From Apostichopus japonicus (taxonomy: Eukaryota; Echinodermata; Holothuroidea; Aspidochirotida; Stichopodidae): a DNA stretch of 64,000 bases. Positions 10,703-22,090 of this stretch are shown piece by piece (position 1 is the stretch's first letter; every line of letters starts with the position of its first letter). The notes beneath the pieces are model-generated. The model saw only the letters and a program-made list of their open reading frames with translations, had not been told where the DNA came from and did not search any database. The position numbers were made by a program, and so were the translations under genes. Location of the stretch: positions 5,352,501 to 5,416,500 of the forward strand of contig NC_092569.1 of the NCBI RefSeq assembly GCF_037975245.1. Direction: 5' to 3'.

Positions 10703-12180
10703 TAGGATCTCTATCACACCTGACCAATGATGATGGTTGAGTTTACTCCCCCTGGCTGTCAGGGATTGGGTCAGGGAGAGGATTTGCTAAGGCGGGGATT
10801 TGCTCATCACAGGGATCTCTATCAGAACAGATCAATGATGATGGTTGGAGTAACGCCCCCTGGATGTCGGGGATAGGGTCAGGGAGGGGATTTACTAAGG
10901 AGGGGGATTTGATCATCACACCTGACCAATGATGATGGCTGGGTTTCCTCCCGTTGGCTGTCGGGGATAGGGTCAGGGAGGGAATTTACTAAGGAGGGGG
11001 ATTTGATCATCACAAGGATCTCTATCATACCTGACCAATGATGATGGCTGGGTTTCCTCCCGTTGGCTGTCGGGGATAGGGTCAGGGAGGGGATTTGCTA
11101 AGGAGGGGGATCTGCTCATCACAAGGATCTCTATCACACCTGACCAATGATGATGGTTGGGGTAACGCCCCCTGGCTGTCAGGAATAGGGTCATGGAGGG
11201 GATTTACTAAGGAGGGGGATTTGCTCATCACACCTGACCAATGATGATGGCTGGGTTTCCTCCCGTTGGCTTTCAGGGATAGGGTCAGGGAGGGAATTTG
11301 CTAAGGAGGGGATTTGCTCATAACAAGGATCTCTATCAGAACAGATCAATGATGATGGTTGAAGTAACGCCCCCTGGCTGTCAGGGATAGGGGCATGGAG
11401 GGGATTTACTAAGGAGGGGGATTTGATCATCACACCTGACCAATGATGATGGCTGGGTTTCCTCCCGTTGGCTTTCAGGGATAGGGTCCGGTAGGGGATT
11501 TGCTAAGGCGGGGATTTGCTCATCACAAGGATCTCTATCATACCTGAATAATGATGATGGTTGGGGTAACGCCCCCTGGCTGCCAGGGATAGGGTCCGGT
11601 AGGGGATTTGCTCATCACAAGGTCTATCACACCTGACCAATGATGATGGCTGGGTTTCCTCCCGTTGGCTTTCAGGGATAGGGTCCGGTAGGGGATTTGC
11701 TCATCACAAGGTCTATCACACCTGACCAATGATGATGGCTGGGTTTCCTCCCGTTGGCTTTCAGGGATAGGGTCAGGGAGGGGATTTGCTAAGGCGGGAA
11801 TTTGCTCATCACAAAGATCTCTATAAGAACAGCCAAATGGTGGTGGTTGGAGTAACGCCCCCTGGATGTCGGGGATAGGGTCATGGAGGGGATTTACTAA
11901 GGAGGGGGATTTGATCATCACAAAGATCTCTATCACACCTGACCAATGATGTTGGTTGGGGTAACGCCCCCTGGCTGTCGGGGATAGGGTCAGGGAGGGG
12001 ATTTGCTAAGGGGGGGATCTGCTCATCACAAGGATCTCTATCAGAACAGATCAATGATGATGGTTGGGGTAACGCCCCCTGGCTGTCGGGGATAGGGTCA
12101 GGGAGGGGATTTGCTAAGGAGGGGGATCTGCTCATCACAAGGATCTCTATCAGAACAGATCAATGATGATGGCTGGGTTT
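10703..12180. repeat. ~110-bp minisatellite array
   Basis: About 14 units, each with the words ACCAATGATGATGG, a GGATAGGGTCAGGGAGG block, GGATTTGCTAAGG and GCTCATCACAAGGATCTC. Units are about 110 bp, with a shorter ~93-bp class lacking the AAGGATCTCTATCA part. Two internal variants alternate: one has GTAACGCCCCCTGG and the other GTTTCCTCCCGTTGG. The array is G-rich on the + strand. The minus-strand ORFs across it (repeated PDPIPDSQ, QPSSLV words) are products of the repeat. Confidence 0.95.
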
Positions 12181-12374
12181 GTTTCTCCTATATATCAAAA
12201 AGGTGATTTAATTATTTCTCCACCCTGGAAGTCGAGATAAGTCAGCTGTTTCAAACTGCAAGAATATATTTGCAAGAGGCCAATACATCTGTGTAATTTG
12301 AACAAGTTTTGATATGCTGTAAGTTCAAATTGAAGATTTTTCTATTTTTAAGTTGTCTTTATAATGTTGTTTTT

Positions 12375-12425
12375 TCTTATTATTATAATGTGATAGCGTA
12401 TGAAAGCGCTTCGATGTCACTGCAT
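12375..12425 (-). mobile_element. 3' tail of a SINE/LINE-type retroposon (minus strand)
   Basis: On the minus strand this reads ACATCGAAGCGCTTTCATAC, then GCTATCACATTATAATAATAAG, the same 'AAGCGC...CGCTAT + ATA-repeat' ending as at 2237-2331. Only the tail is present. Short, so family membership is tentative. Confidence 0.4.
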
Positions 12426-13003
12426 AATAGAATCTGACGAAGACCGGTGGATCACATGTGGTTAAGGGTGTCACCTAACTCTCATAAACGAACATACAAT
12501 ATAAAAATGAGGTCAAGATAGATATGTTATCCAAATTGACATTTTAGAATTTAAAGATATATCGAATTGACAAAAGGGATGTCATTCAAGCGTAGGCATA
12601 TGTCATCCGATTTAAATTCGAATAAAATTCTGATTTGGGGATTTTTTTTTTTACTTTGCCAGTCTTTTAGGATGCAATGTTCCAACGCTTGGCTCGTGTC
12701 CAACCTGGCCAAACCCACAACGTGTATAGTTCCTTAGGGTAATATCGTGGAATGTAGACCAAGAGAGTTTGCGCTGTATGCCGATTTTGTAACTGACGTG
12801 GCGGTGTGTCGTGGTTATTGATTCAAAGAAGTTAGAAATTATTGATATAAAAACCATGCAATCTTCATTTTGTTGGATGCTATATATACGCGATACTGAA
12901 ATCGCACAAGCTTTATCTCTATATATATCTATGTCTGTATATAGATTATTTATATAGCCTACATATATATTTATTTATATAGCCTACATATATCTATATC
13001 TAT

Positions 13004-13145
13004 AAATATATATATATATATATATTTGAAATCGTAATGGGTTGTAAACTCCAGAACAGTGAGAAAACTTCCAGCCTCCACCGGGATTCGAACCCGGGCC
13101 TCCCGCTTTATATGCGGACACCCTAACCACTAGGCTATCGACGCT
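13004..13145 (-). mobile_element. tRNA-like SINE with (TA)n tail, copy 2
   Basis: Better preserved sister of the copy at 3457-3616. On the minus strand the head (13145 to about 13075) has a GCCTAGTGGTTAGGGT D region, the anticodon-type hairpin TCCGC-ATATAAA-GCGGG with ATA at the anticodon position, and a perfect T arm around TTCGAAT. The ~50-bp body and a TA tail follow. The D and T regions resemble tRNA-Glu/Asp type sequence. The acceptor stem pairs at only about five of seven positions, so I do not call a functional tRNA. Confidence 0.87.
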
Positions 13146-13200
13146 ATATACGTTTATTTTCTTCTTATTTTTTTTTTAGGAATGACCTTTAAAACGAGTT

Positions 13201-13465
13201 AGGCTCATCAACTAAAGTGACTGGACTATTTAGTCTATAATACAGACCACTTGGTCAAATCCTCATATGCGACACAAAACTCAAGCAATTGGATAACATA
13301 GACTGTTTTGGCCTCAAAGGATATGTTTACAATACATGTACAAGCTTGGCATGGACAAGTAGTATATGGATGGCATCCAAAAGGTGCTATGTTGTTGATA
13401 AGAACATGTCTGGGTTGGTTGAGATAATAACGAAGGATTAACATTCAAACATTAAGGCCTGCTCT
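13201..13465. repeat. Diverged dispersed repeat, copy A
   Basis: Shares a series of collinear words with 24900-25160: GGACTA(C/T)TTAGTCTA near the left end, an AATGTTAA-type word on the minus strand near the right end, and AGGCCT just after it. Between them the two are clearly diverged. This implies an old interspersed family of about 260 bp. I see no terminal inverted repeats and no protein. Confidence 0.5.
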
Positions 13466-13761
13466 GAAAGACTGATGTTATCATCTCTTTAGTTTTAAAG
13501 GAGTATTCCAGAGATTCAGCACATTAGATATGTGAATATCTTGTAAACGCCAATGGCTATAGAAACATTACTAACACTCAAAAAGCACTCTTTTTATTTA
13601 ATTGCTGTCTGAGTTTGAGTTTTAGTCGGTTATTAGTCGTTTTAATCGTGTAAAGTCACGCGTGCTAAGGACAAAATCACATAGCCATTAACGGATGGTA
13701 ACATCTTCACGTGCTCGGCGCCAACGCCGCCGCTTCGATCTATAGTTCAATAACTCGAAGA

Positions 13762-14880
13762 TAAGTCTATCTTTCAAGCCCCTACATAGTCTATCTTTCA
13801 AGCCCCTACATAGTCTTTCTTCAAGCACCTACATAGTCTATCTTTCAAGCACCTACATATAGTCTATCTTTCAAGCACCTAAATTGCCTATCTTTCAAAC
13901 ACCTACATAGTCTATCTTTCAAGCACATACATAGTCTATCTTGCAAGCACCTACATAGTATATCTTTTTAAGCCCCTACATAGTCTATCTTTCAACACCT
14001 ACATATAGTATAACTTTCAAGCCTCTACATAGTCTATAGTTCAACACCTACATATAGTCTATCTTCAAGCACCTACATAGTCGTCTATCTTGCAAGCACC
14101 TACATAGTCTATCTTGCAAGCACCTACATAGTCTATCTTTCAAGCAGCTACAAATTCTATCTTCAAGCACCTACATAGTCTATCTCTCAAGCACCTACAT
14201 AGTCTATCTCTCAAGCAGCTACATAGTCTGTATTTCCAGCCCCTACATAGTCTTTCTTCAAGCACCTACATAGTCCATCTTTCAAGCACCTAAATTGCCT
14301 ATCTTTCAAACACCTACATAGTCTATCTTTCAAGCACATACATAGTCTATCTTGCAAGCACCTACATAGTATAACTTTCAAGCCCCTACATAGTCTATCG
14401 TTCAACACCTACATATAGTCTATCTTTCAAGCCCCTACATAGTCTATCTTTCAACACCTACATATAGTCTATCTTCAAGCACCTACATATATTCGTCTAT
14501 CTTTCAAGCACCTACATAGTCTATCTTGCAAGCACCTACATAGTATAACTTTCAAGCCCCTACATAGTCTATCGTTCAACACCTACATATAGTCTATCTC
14601 TCAAGCAGCTACATAGTCTGTATTTCCAGCACCCACATAGTCTATCTCTCAAGCAGCTACAAACTCTATCTTCAAGCACCTACATAGTCTATCTTCAAGC
14701 CCCTACATAGTCGTCTATCTTTCAAGCACCTACATAGTCTATCTTTTAAGCACCTACATAGTCTATCTCTGAAGCAGCTACAAACTCTATCTTCAAGCAA
14801 CTACATAGTCTATCTTCAAGCACCTAAATAGTCTATCTTCAAGCAGCTACATAGTCTATCTTTCAAGCAGCTATATAGTC
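13762..14880. repeat. 24-bp minisatellite, left part
   Basis: More than 40 units of consensus AGCACCTACATAGTCTATCT + TTCA, with AGCCCC, AGCAGC and ACATATAGT variants. Because the unit is 24 bp, translation gives an eight-residue repeat (CLKDRLCR-like) on the minus strand. That ORF is an artefact. The array is interrupted exactly at 14880 by a transposon and resumes for about one unit after 15355. Confidence 0.97.
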
Positions 14881-15355
14881 CAGGGATGTGCCCAGGATTT
14901 CCTGAGTGCCGGGGATACTGATCGCCGTCCTGGGGGAGGGGTCTAAGGGGAGCGGGTGTTTCAATTTTTGAAGGTGCTCAGATGCCAAATGCTGGTACTT
15001 GTGTAGCTTTTTAAGCACATACACAATTACTAGTTTTGCTAACAATTTACATTTTTTTTAGTGAAATATGTTACGTACCTGGTAAAAGTTATTAGTTTGT
15101 TTCAAAGATATTTTACAAGGGACCGATTGAGAGCCGTAAGTAATGTTTCTCGCATGTGTAACTGATGCATTATTAGTGTGTATAATTTTGGCAAAGGCTA
15201 GCCTGGCCCAATTTATCTTGGATATATTGTTAGGAATGTCAGGATTTTAGATGAAAATAGTGCTGGGCGGGATTCACGATTTTAAGACAGTGCTGGGCGG
15301 TATTTTTAGTGCTGGGCGGGGCCGCCCAGTGCCGCCCAGCGTGGGCACATCCCTG
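14881..15355. mobile_element. 475-bp hAT-like MITE inside the minisatellite
   Basis: Begins CAGGGATGTGCCCA and ends TGGGCACATCCCTG, a perfect 14-bp terminal inverted repeat. The hexamer ATAGTC flanks both ends (14875-14880 and 15356-15361). The host array continues on the right with the same unit phase words. CAG-start, CTG-end termini with a CAGGGATG-type inverted repeat are typical of hAT superfamily elements. hAT duplications are usually 8 bp, and only 6 bp match here. The internal part has no transposase ORF. Near the right end there are three AGTGCTGGGCGG subrepeats, the last of which can fold on GCCGCCCAGC. Confidence 0.85.
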
Positions 15356-15385
15356 ATAGTCTATCTTTCAAACAGTTACATAGTC
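15356..15385. repeat. 24-bp minisatellite, remnant right of the MITE
   Basis: ATAGTCTATCTTTCAAACAG continues the 24-bp unit for about one copy and then decays. This places the MITE insertion at the very end of the array. Confidence 0.85.
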
Positions 15386-18300
15386 ATGGCTTCTGATGAG
15401 AATGATGGTGAAAATTGCCGCTGTTATTGCTGTTAGGCTAATGATATCGAGCAGAGACAATAAATTTGCGAAAGGGCTGTGTGTCAACCACGGACATCAA
15501 TGAATAAGGGCCCACAATCGCAGCAACATATATTAAGCTATAGGTTATGCTTTCGATACCCATCAACGCCATTGGTCAGTACAGGAATATTATACTCTTT
15601 AGATTAAACCGTGACTCAAACCTATATTTTACATTTGAGTGCGCAAGGTGCGGCTTTTTCGCCAATCTTTGTAACATTTATAGAATTGCAACCATTGCAT
15701 TCAATGTTAATAGCTAATGCTGTCCCCCCCCCCCGGATTTATGTTCAGTTGTACCTATGGTCATCCTGCAATCGTTTTGTCTATGAACCCTCATCCAACT
15801 GTCCCCACCCCCTATAATCCTCATCCCAACATAATAAGCTATGATGGACCCTTAATTATTGCTATACTAATTAGTATTGTTTATCAAGTACTAGGCTATT
15901 AATACTGCATGGTTCATGCATACAACGTACAATACAAATATATACGTATCAAACTAGTATAGTAGGTCTATGAGGTTTCTGCACTACACCTCCGTGATAG
16001 TCATTTTTATTCTTTTTTATATTTTTTTCTTCGTTTTACAGTAAATTCCATACAGTTTTGATATTCCTTTCTTGCAAATGTTTTATTGATGATGTGTTAG
16101 ATTTAGCCAGCCAGGATTGCAACATTTCCCATATATAGCCTAGCATAAATATGTTGTGGCATAAGATATTTCTATCAGATTTGCATACATTCACAGAACC
16201 CTTTGATCGTATACAATGTATCGTGCTAATGGATGATATAGTAAAGTTCCGCCCACTTTAACATGAGTAGGTATACACACGTACATATACACACTGTGCT
16301 ACAATATAGAGGCTAGTTCACACGGCATAAATTAAACCATTAATAACAACATCCCTTCCTGTTGCATCTATATCGAGTACGACGACATCAGCCTATGCGG
16401 TAATACGTTGTTTCGCTAAGCTAATGACATATTAATTATGCAAATGTATGCTGGTAATCAAGGCTCATTTATTGTTTCGAAACAGTTCGTCGCTTGCAGA
16501 CACACCCACATTATACATATATACCTCGCAGACGACAACACACACAGAGAGAGCAAACCGCAGGTTTTCCCACCAAACAAATTCGCTTTGTTCGTATATT
16601 GCCGTCCGTCTAGTCACTCCGTACATTCACTAACTGACCGGCTCGGAGGCGCTACGGTACTCGGATTTTATACTGGATTATAAAGGATTTACTGTTCATT
16701 AATTTCTCTTGGATAAAATACCATTTTTAGAACAATTTTTGCACATTTTCTATGGAGTATTTTTTAATTTTAATTTTTTGGTTTGGTCACGTTCAAAATT
16801 AAAGGGGTTTAATACTAGTTGATTCGTTCGTGCAGTGTATTTTACAACATGTGCATCCTGTCTTAACATTGTCCATGCAAGCTGTGCAAAAAAAATATAT
16901 ATATATAGCACACGTTATCCATGTCGTCGGGAAAGTTAACGTTTTTCTGCATCAAATAATTTTGAAAAAAAGTGTTCATATTTTTTGCAGAATTAAGCAC
17001 AAATAAAAATTAATATTCGGTCATGCATTTCGGTGGTACAAAGCGATATTGTTATTTTCTTGTTTCTGTGGAGATACTTTTGTTTTCCTTTGTTAAGTAT
17101 TTCACTCATTGTGACAAGAACCATATTTTAATATAAGTCAACAACATTTTGAACAGTACATATTTCAGTTGTTAACCAGTTAATTCAGGTTACACCGATA
17201 TAAGACAAAAATGACATATTCTTCCTTGTTCCTCTAAAGAGTATAGATCGAAGAAAATCATAACGAAATGCTTGTAAAACAAAAAAAAAATAATATGGAG
17301 ACTGAACATGTAGGTAATTTATTTGCCAAATACATCAAGAGAAAAAAAAACAGTATTCGGGTCATCAAATATTCCTTTTCTATTTATTTTGCTCGGTTAA
17401 AACAAATTTTGCAGCAAAATTTGTCTGTGCCGAAACAAAGAAGCTCATGCATTAAAAAAAAAAAATTAAAAAAAAATATTAGTGGTTTAGTACTTTTCCT
17501 TGGCATGAAATGATATCAATTTTAAATAACATAGCTTTATAACAGTAAACTGAATTAAGCATTCAAAAATATCCTTAATTTATAATACAAATTAAGATTC
17601 TATACGTATTTAACTTGGCAGTGATTTTTGTTGACGCTTTTGTGGGGCGTTTCCTGTTGTGTTAGAAAGAACAAAGGATTCGCGCGCCATAACACACGTG
17701 AGCTTTGTGTTAGACTAATTATGTATAGACTTCGTGATGTAAACATATTGACCGCTTACCAACATCTTACATCATTAAGACTATAATTACTGCGGGATAG
17801 GGTACGTTATTATATTTTTTTTAGGAATATTATGAAAATTATAGAACTGAAAATAGGGGGCAAGACAGTCAAGTATTTTATTTCAATTATATTCTTCTTT
17901 TTTGGGGGTCTTTCTTATGATTTTTTAAAATTTATTTATTTAAATCGCATTCCATTTCTGAGATATTGTCCAAGCTCTCAATTTTGTCGTTATTATCTTT
18001 AGCGTTACACAAATTGATACTAAATCAGTGTTATGACAAAATCATTTTTAGTACTGTATTTATTAATATAATTTAGTAATGACTTTCAGTAACTTTTAGA
18101 AATATTGATCGGAAATTTAGCTATTATGATACATAAAAGGTCGGTCACTAAACATTTTGCAATTTATGGAGGTATCCTTGCTATTTTTAAGCCCATTCGA
18201 CATTTCAACCGCGTCTCCATCTTTAATTTATCAGAAGCGTTTAAAGAAAAGCAGAAATAAACTTATTGCTATTAAATATTTTAACCATATAAATCTTCAG

Positions 18301-21171
18301 AATCTTACAAAAAAATAATTACAGTAAATATGTTATAGGGAGCAACTGTCATCTTTAAGTAATATTCTCGGTCAGTTTTATTCTCACTATTATGCCAGAT
18401 GGGCCCTGAGCCAGGGCCCATGATCTAGAAGCTCCCCCTCGCCCCTCCCCCAATAAGGGGGAGTGTAAGCTAGAGCCATTAGAGAACATTCACAGAATAT
18501 CATTGAAAAAAACTATTTTGCTTTGTTTCCCCTTCATATTACGTTCCCTATATATAGGTATTGCACATGATAATTGCAGTGTACACAATGTTAACACAAA
18601 TATTAACTGCGAACCTACATTAAAATGTAACCACAACACTGACCATTGTTGTTCTTACAGCAGCCACTTGAGGGTCCCAAATTTGACTTCTGGTCCAGGG
18701 GCCTACAAATAATGTAAATTTGGCCCTGATCCCCAACGCTCGTTTTCGTACTTGGTACTTTAATCCTAGTGTAAATATGTCAATATACGGTACCATCAGT
18801 GATTAATTATTAGTTATTTCAGTTTCATTCAAATATATACTTTCTCATAGATCGGACTTAACTTTCATATGTTGATCCCTAGTATTCAAACATTTTTGTT
18901 GTTGTTGCTTGGTGACCCCAATTTTCATATTGGCCAACTCGGTGACCCTCCAGTGGCGAATGTTGTGGCCTGGCAAAGGGGCAGTACAGGGAGGAGGTGT
19001 CCTATCATGCTTTTGTAATTTGTATATGATTAAGGGGTCCTTAAATATAATACCATTTTGCAACTTTTAATGTTTTGTTTATGTTCAAGATTTCTTACAA
19101 TTTCTTGTATTGACAATTTGAATATACAAGTGCAAGATATAACTCATAAATCCCATAAATATTTACTATATTTGGATTAGTTATCGATTCAAGATTTCAA
19201 GACTGCTTTCTTTCATTGAATAGACTTTGCTTTAACGGAGCAAAGAAATTATTATAGCTTTGTTCTTTCAAAATTCATTTATGATTTCCGATTTCACCAA
19301 TTTTCTAGCAAAATAATTCGGGTTGAACATAAATTAGTTCCATTTTAGCTTATGAATAAACGTGAAGATTTCTTAAAAGAAATTGTGAAAACACTGAATT
19401 TAACATGGAGATACCCCTCCCTTTTTTCCACCCATTCCCTTTCAGGACGAGGTCGTTGGGGGGGGGGGGCGGGCTTAACCTTCCCTATTTGCCTCCTCCA
19501 AAGAATTCGAGCTCAATTCCATGTTACAGGGATAGGTTTTGTTTATATCATATGATTTCAACTAAATTCTCTCCACCCCTTCCCCTCCCTGTCCCCACCC
19601 TCGTCCACGTATTATTACTTATAGCAGTTTAATGTAACAGATAACAATCGCCCTATTTTAATATGCGAATTAATCTGGGCTGTGTACATCTTGTATGGAA
19701 GCACTGTAAAAAGTATACCTCGTAATATGTAAACGAATGCTGTCTTTGAAACAATACCGTAACAATTGAACTTTCTCGGGATTTTAATCATTTCTTGTGA
19801 CATTAATGTCACAAACTATAACAACATATTAGTGTTGGTATGTAGCGGATAAAACATAACATTGCCACGAGAGAAAATGAAAAACAGATGCTTTTTGGAT
19901 CTGGAGTATCTTTTACTGTTTTGAATTTAAAATACAATTTATTTTGAATTATGTATTTTACAATTTTCCTTAACCGTCAAATTATCCCAACAAGGAAATT
20001 ATTTGACATTTGGACAAAACTGTCAGTTGCAGAGCCAATTTGGCTAGCATAACTTGTTGACTATAAGTCGGGACGTGGACGAACAGGATACCCTCTAACT
20101 GTTTTGTACAATCTAGGAAGTTTTGAAAGATAAAACCAATCTTTTAATTCCAGCTATCATAAAACCTAAAATAAACTTATTGATTCTAGATTGTTTAATC
20201 CTGGCAAAATACTTCCTGGAAATGAAGTATTTGTTTGAAATCATTCCGTTTTACATTTCTTTTCCGCTTCCTATGGAAAAGTCCAAAACTTGCATTTATC
20301 CAGATGGCTTTATACCACTGCTGTCAGCAGTAAATATTCGTGTGAGATTACAGCTATATTCGGTTAAAGAAACAAACAGGACCATATAATTTAATATGCT
20401 CAAATATTTATTATTGGTTTTATGTATGGGTTACGGTGATTTTTTGTTTTGTTTTTTCCCTTATTTTTTTTTGTTTTTTGGAGAAGTTTGTTAAAAAGGT
20501 CCCTTAATCCGTTGTCAGTGTTTTACATAAACATCTTTGCAAAATAATACCAGGGACCTTATAATCAGAATTCTCGATGTGGCGGTTGACGTTGGAGGTG
20601 CGTTGCGGGGCGGGAGGGGTAGAGACAGAGGGAGAAATTGTATCTTTTAAATGTCAAATTTATTTGGCATAGATGTGTTAGTTGTTTATATAGTTGAGTA
20701 AAAGATATATAGCATTGTAAAAGATGTCAACATTTAATCAATTAAAAAAAAATTAAGACTTGGACTGATCGTTGATATGGACAGGGACTGGGAGAGTAAT
20801 AGCTGAAACTGTGGGTGAAATTGAATTCAGTATATTCGAGATATCTGAAAGTGAATTGTTTAGTTTTTATACACAATTGAGTTTATGATCGTAGATATCC
20901 GAAATGACATTTCAGGTATAAATGCAAAATTTATAAATTTATGATGATAACAGATATTTGAAATTCCATTTTGCTTCTCCCGCCCCCCCCCCCACTTAAT
21001 ATTTGTAGATATTTTCTAAGAGTATATAATTAGAAATATTTTGAGTTTAATTGTATATAAAACGACATTGACATATATGCCAGGGACCATGTACTGTTCG
21101 AATGAATTCATAAACGTCATTCTGCTATAGCAATGGTTAGATCGCATATATACTCTCAGCGTTGTACGTTA

Positions 21172-21173
<2 letters not shown>
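15386..21173. other. Long AT-rich non-coding stretch
   Basis: No supported gene across 5.8 kb. The part 16.7-18.3 kb is especially A/T-rich, with A and T homopolymers. A hairpin ATGGGCCCTG-AGC-CAGGGCCCAT lies at 18399-18421. With the G/C-rich words up to about 18760 it may be a decayed DNA transposon, but no ends could be set. C or G runs occur at 15722-15734, 19448-19458 and 20982-20994. ORFs of 61-88 codons here are Lys/Asn/Ile- or Pro/Ser-rich and not recognised. Confidence 0.5.

Positions 21174-21226
<53 letters not shown>
21174..21226. repeat. (TA)n microsatellite
   Basis: About 26 uninterrupted TA units between ATACTATATA and GTTATATAGTTATAAAC. Confidence 0.97.
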
Positions 21227-21230
<4 letters not shown>

Positions 21231-21972
21231 TATAGTTATAAACTTCCCATCAGTATATATAGTCCCACGATTAAGAATAATCCTTAATATCGTATACGTG
21301 ATGAAGTAATTAAACAGAATGAAAACCTACAGAGCTATAGGCTCTTGACGGAACTATGCCTTTTGCTCAACAGTTATGCATAATTACAAATTAACGGCAT
21401 TGGTTTCCTTTTGGTTTTCAGTCATATATCATAGGCCGCCTATATTAGATCATTGAGGGAAAGTTGTGCAAGGGAAATGAAAACGCATTACAAAACAGAA
21501 AGAACAATGTCTTTATAGTGTATAGATTGTTTGTGTATGGATGTAAAGCGAAGAGACACGTTCCCTCCCTGCAGCCGGTATAATCGGGTAAAACGCATGA
21601 TTGACAGACCATCAGAGTTTCGTATTACATTAATTTTCGTTTCTCTAGGAGTTCATCAACCTTTGCTGAACGAATCGTACTCTTTTTGGCGCGAGTCCCT
21701 CCCCTCCCCCTACTCACACCCCTTCCCCTACCCCATCCGCTTCCATCATGCTGAAACAGGCCGCCGTGCTGTTGGGTTGTACGCCTTTCATCACGAAGAA
21801 ATGCAAGCAGCGCATGTTAAGACGAGTTTTTTCCACAACTTGCCTAATTTGTTATTTTTTTGCCGGATAACTCCATTAACTTTGGCATTTGATTTATTAT
21901 ATATAGGCATACCTCCAATTACATGTAACTCAATTAGTCCCCGTCTGTGCTGCTTGAGTATGATTAACCATA

Positions 21973-21973
<1 letters not shown>

Positions 21974-22050
<77 letters not shown>

Positions 22051-22055
22051 GTATG

Positions 22056-22090
<35 letters not shown>
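21974..22090. repeat. (TA)n microsatellite with GTATGT interruptions
   Basis: A TA tract broken by four GTATA/GTATGTA words. The 203-codon + strand ORF ending here (21531-22142) owes its length to the Ile/Tyr run. Its first ~150 codons have no recognisable feature. Confidence 0.97.

Noticed and set aside
10973-12138. Chain of minus-strand ORFs with PDPIPDSQ repeats
   Set aside because: They are translations of the ~110-bp minisatellite. Frames break between units of unequal length.
13075-13145. Functional tRNA gene on the minus strand
   Set aside because: The anticodon and T arms are good, but the acceptor stem mispairs. A second copy at 3542-3616 shares a non-tRNA body and tail, so it is a SINE.
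13762-14880. CRISPR-like or repeat-protein reading of the 24-bp array
   Set aside because: There are no spacers. The eight-residue protein repeat follows only from 24 being a multiple of three, and the frame is broken by 26-bp variants.
18399-18421. Hairpin ATGGGCCCTG-AGC-CAGGGCCCAT as a terminator or miRNA
   Set aside because: The stem is only 10 bp, too short for a miRNA precursor, and intrinsic terminators do not apply to a eukaryotic genome. More likely a decayed transposon end.
18950-18990. hAT terminus (CAGTGGCGAA)
   Set aside because: Only one end-like word is present, and no inverted partner or target duplication was found.
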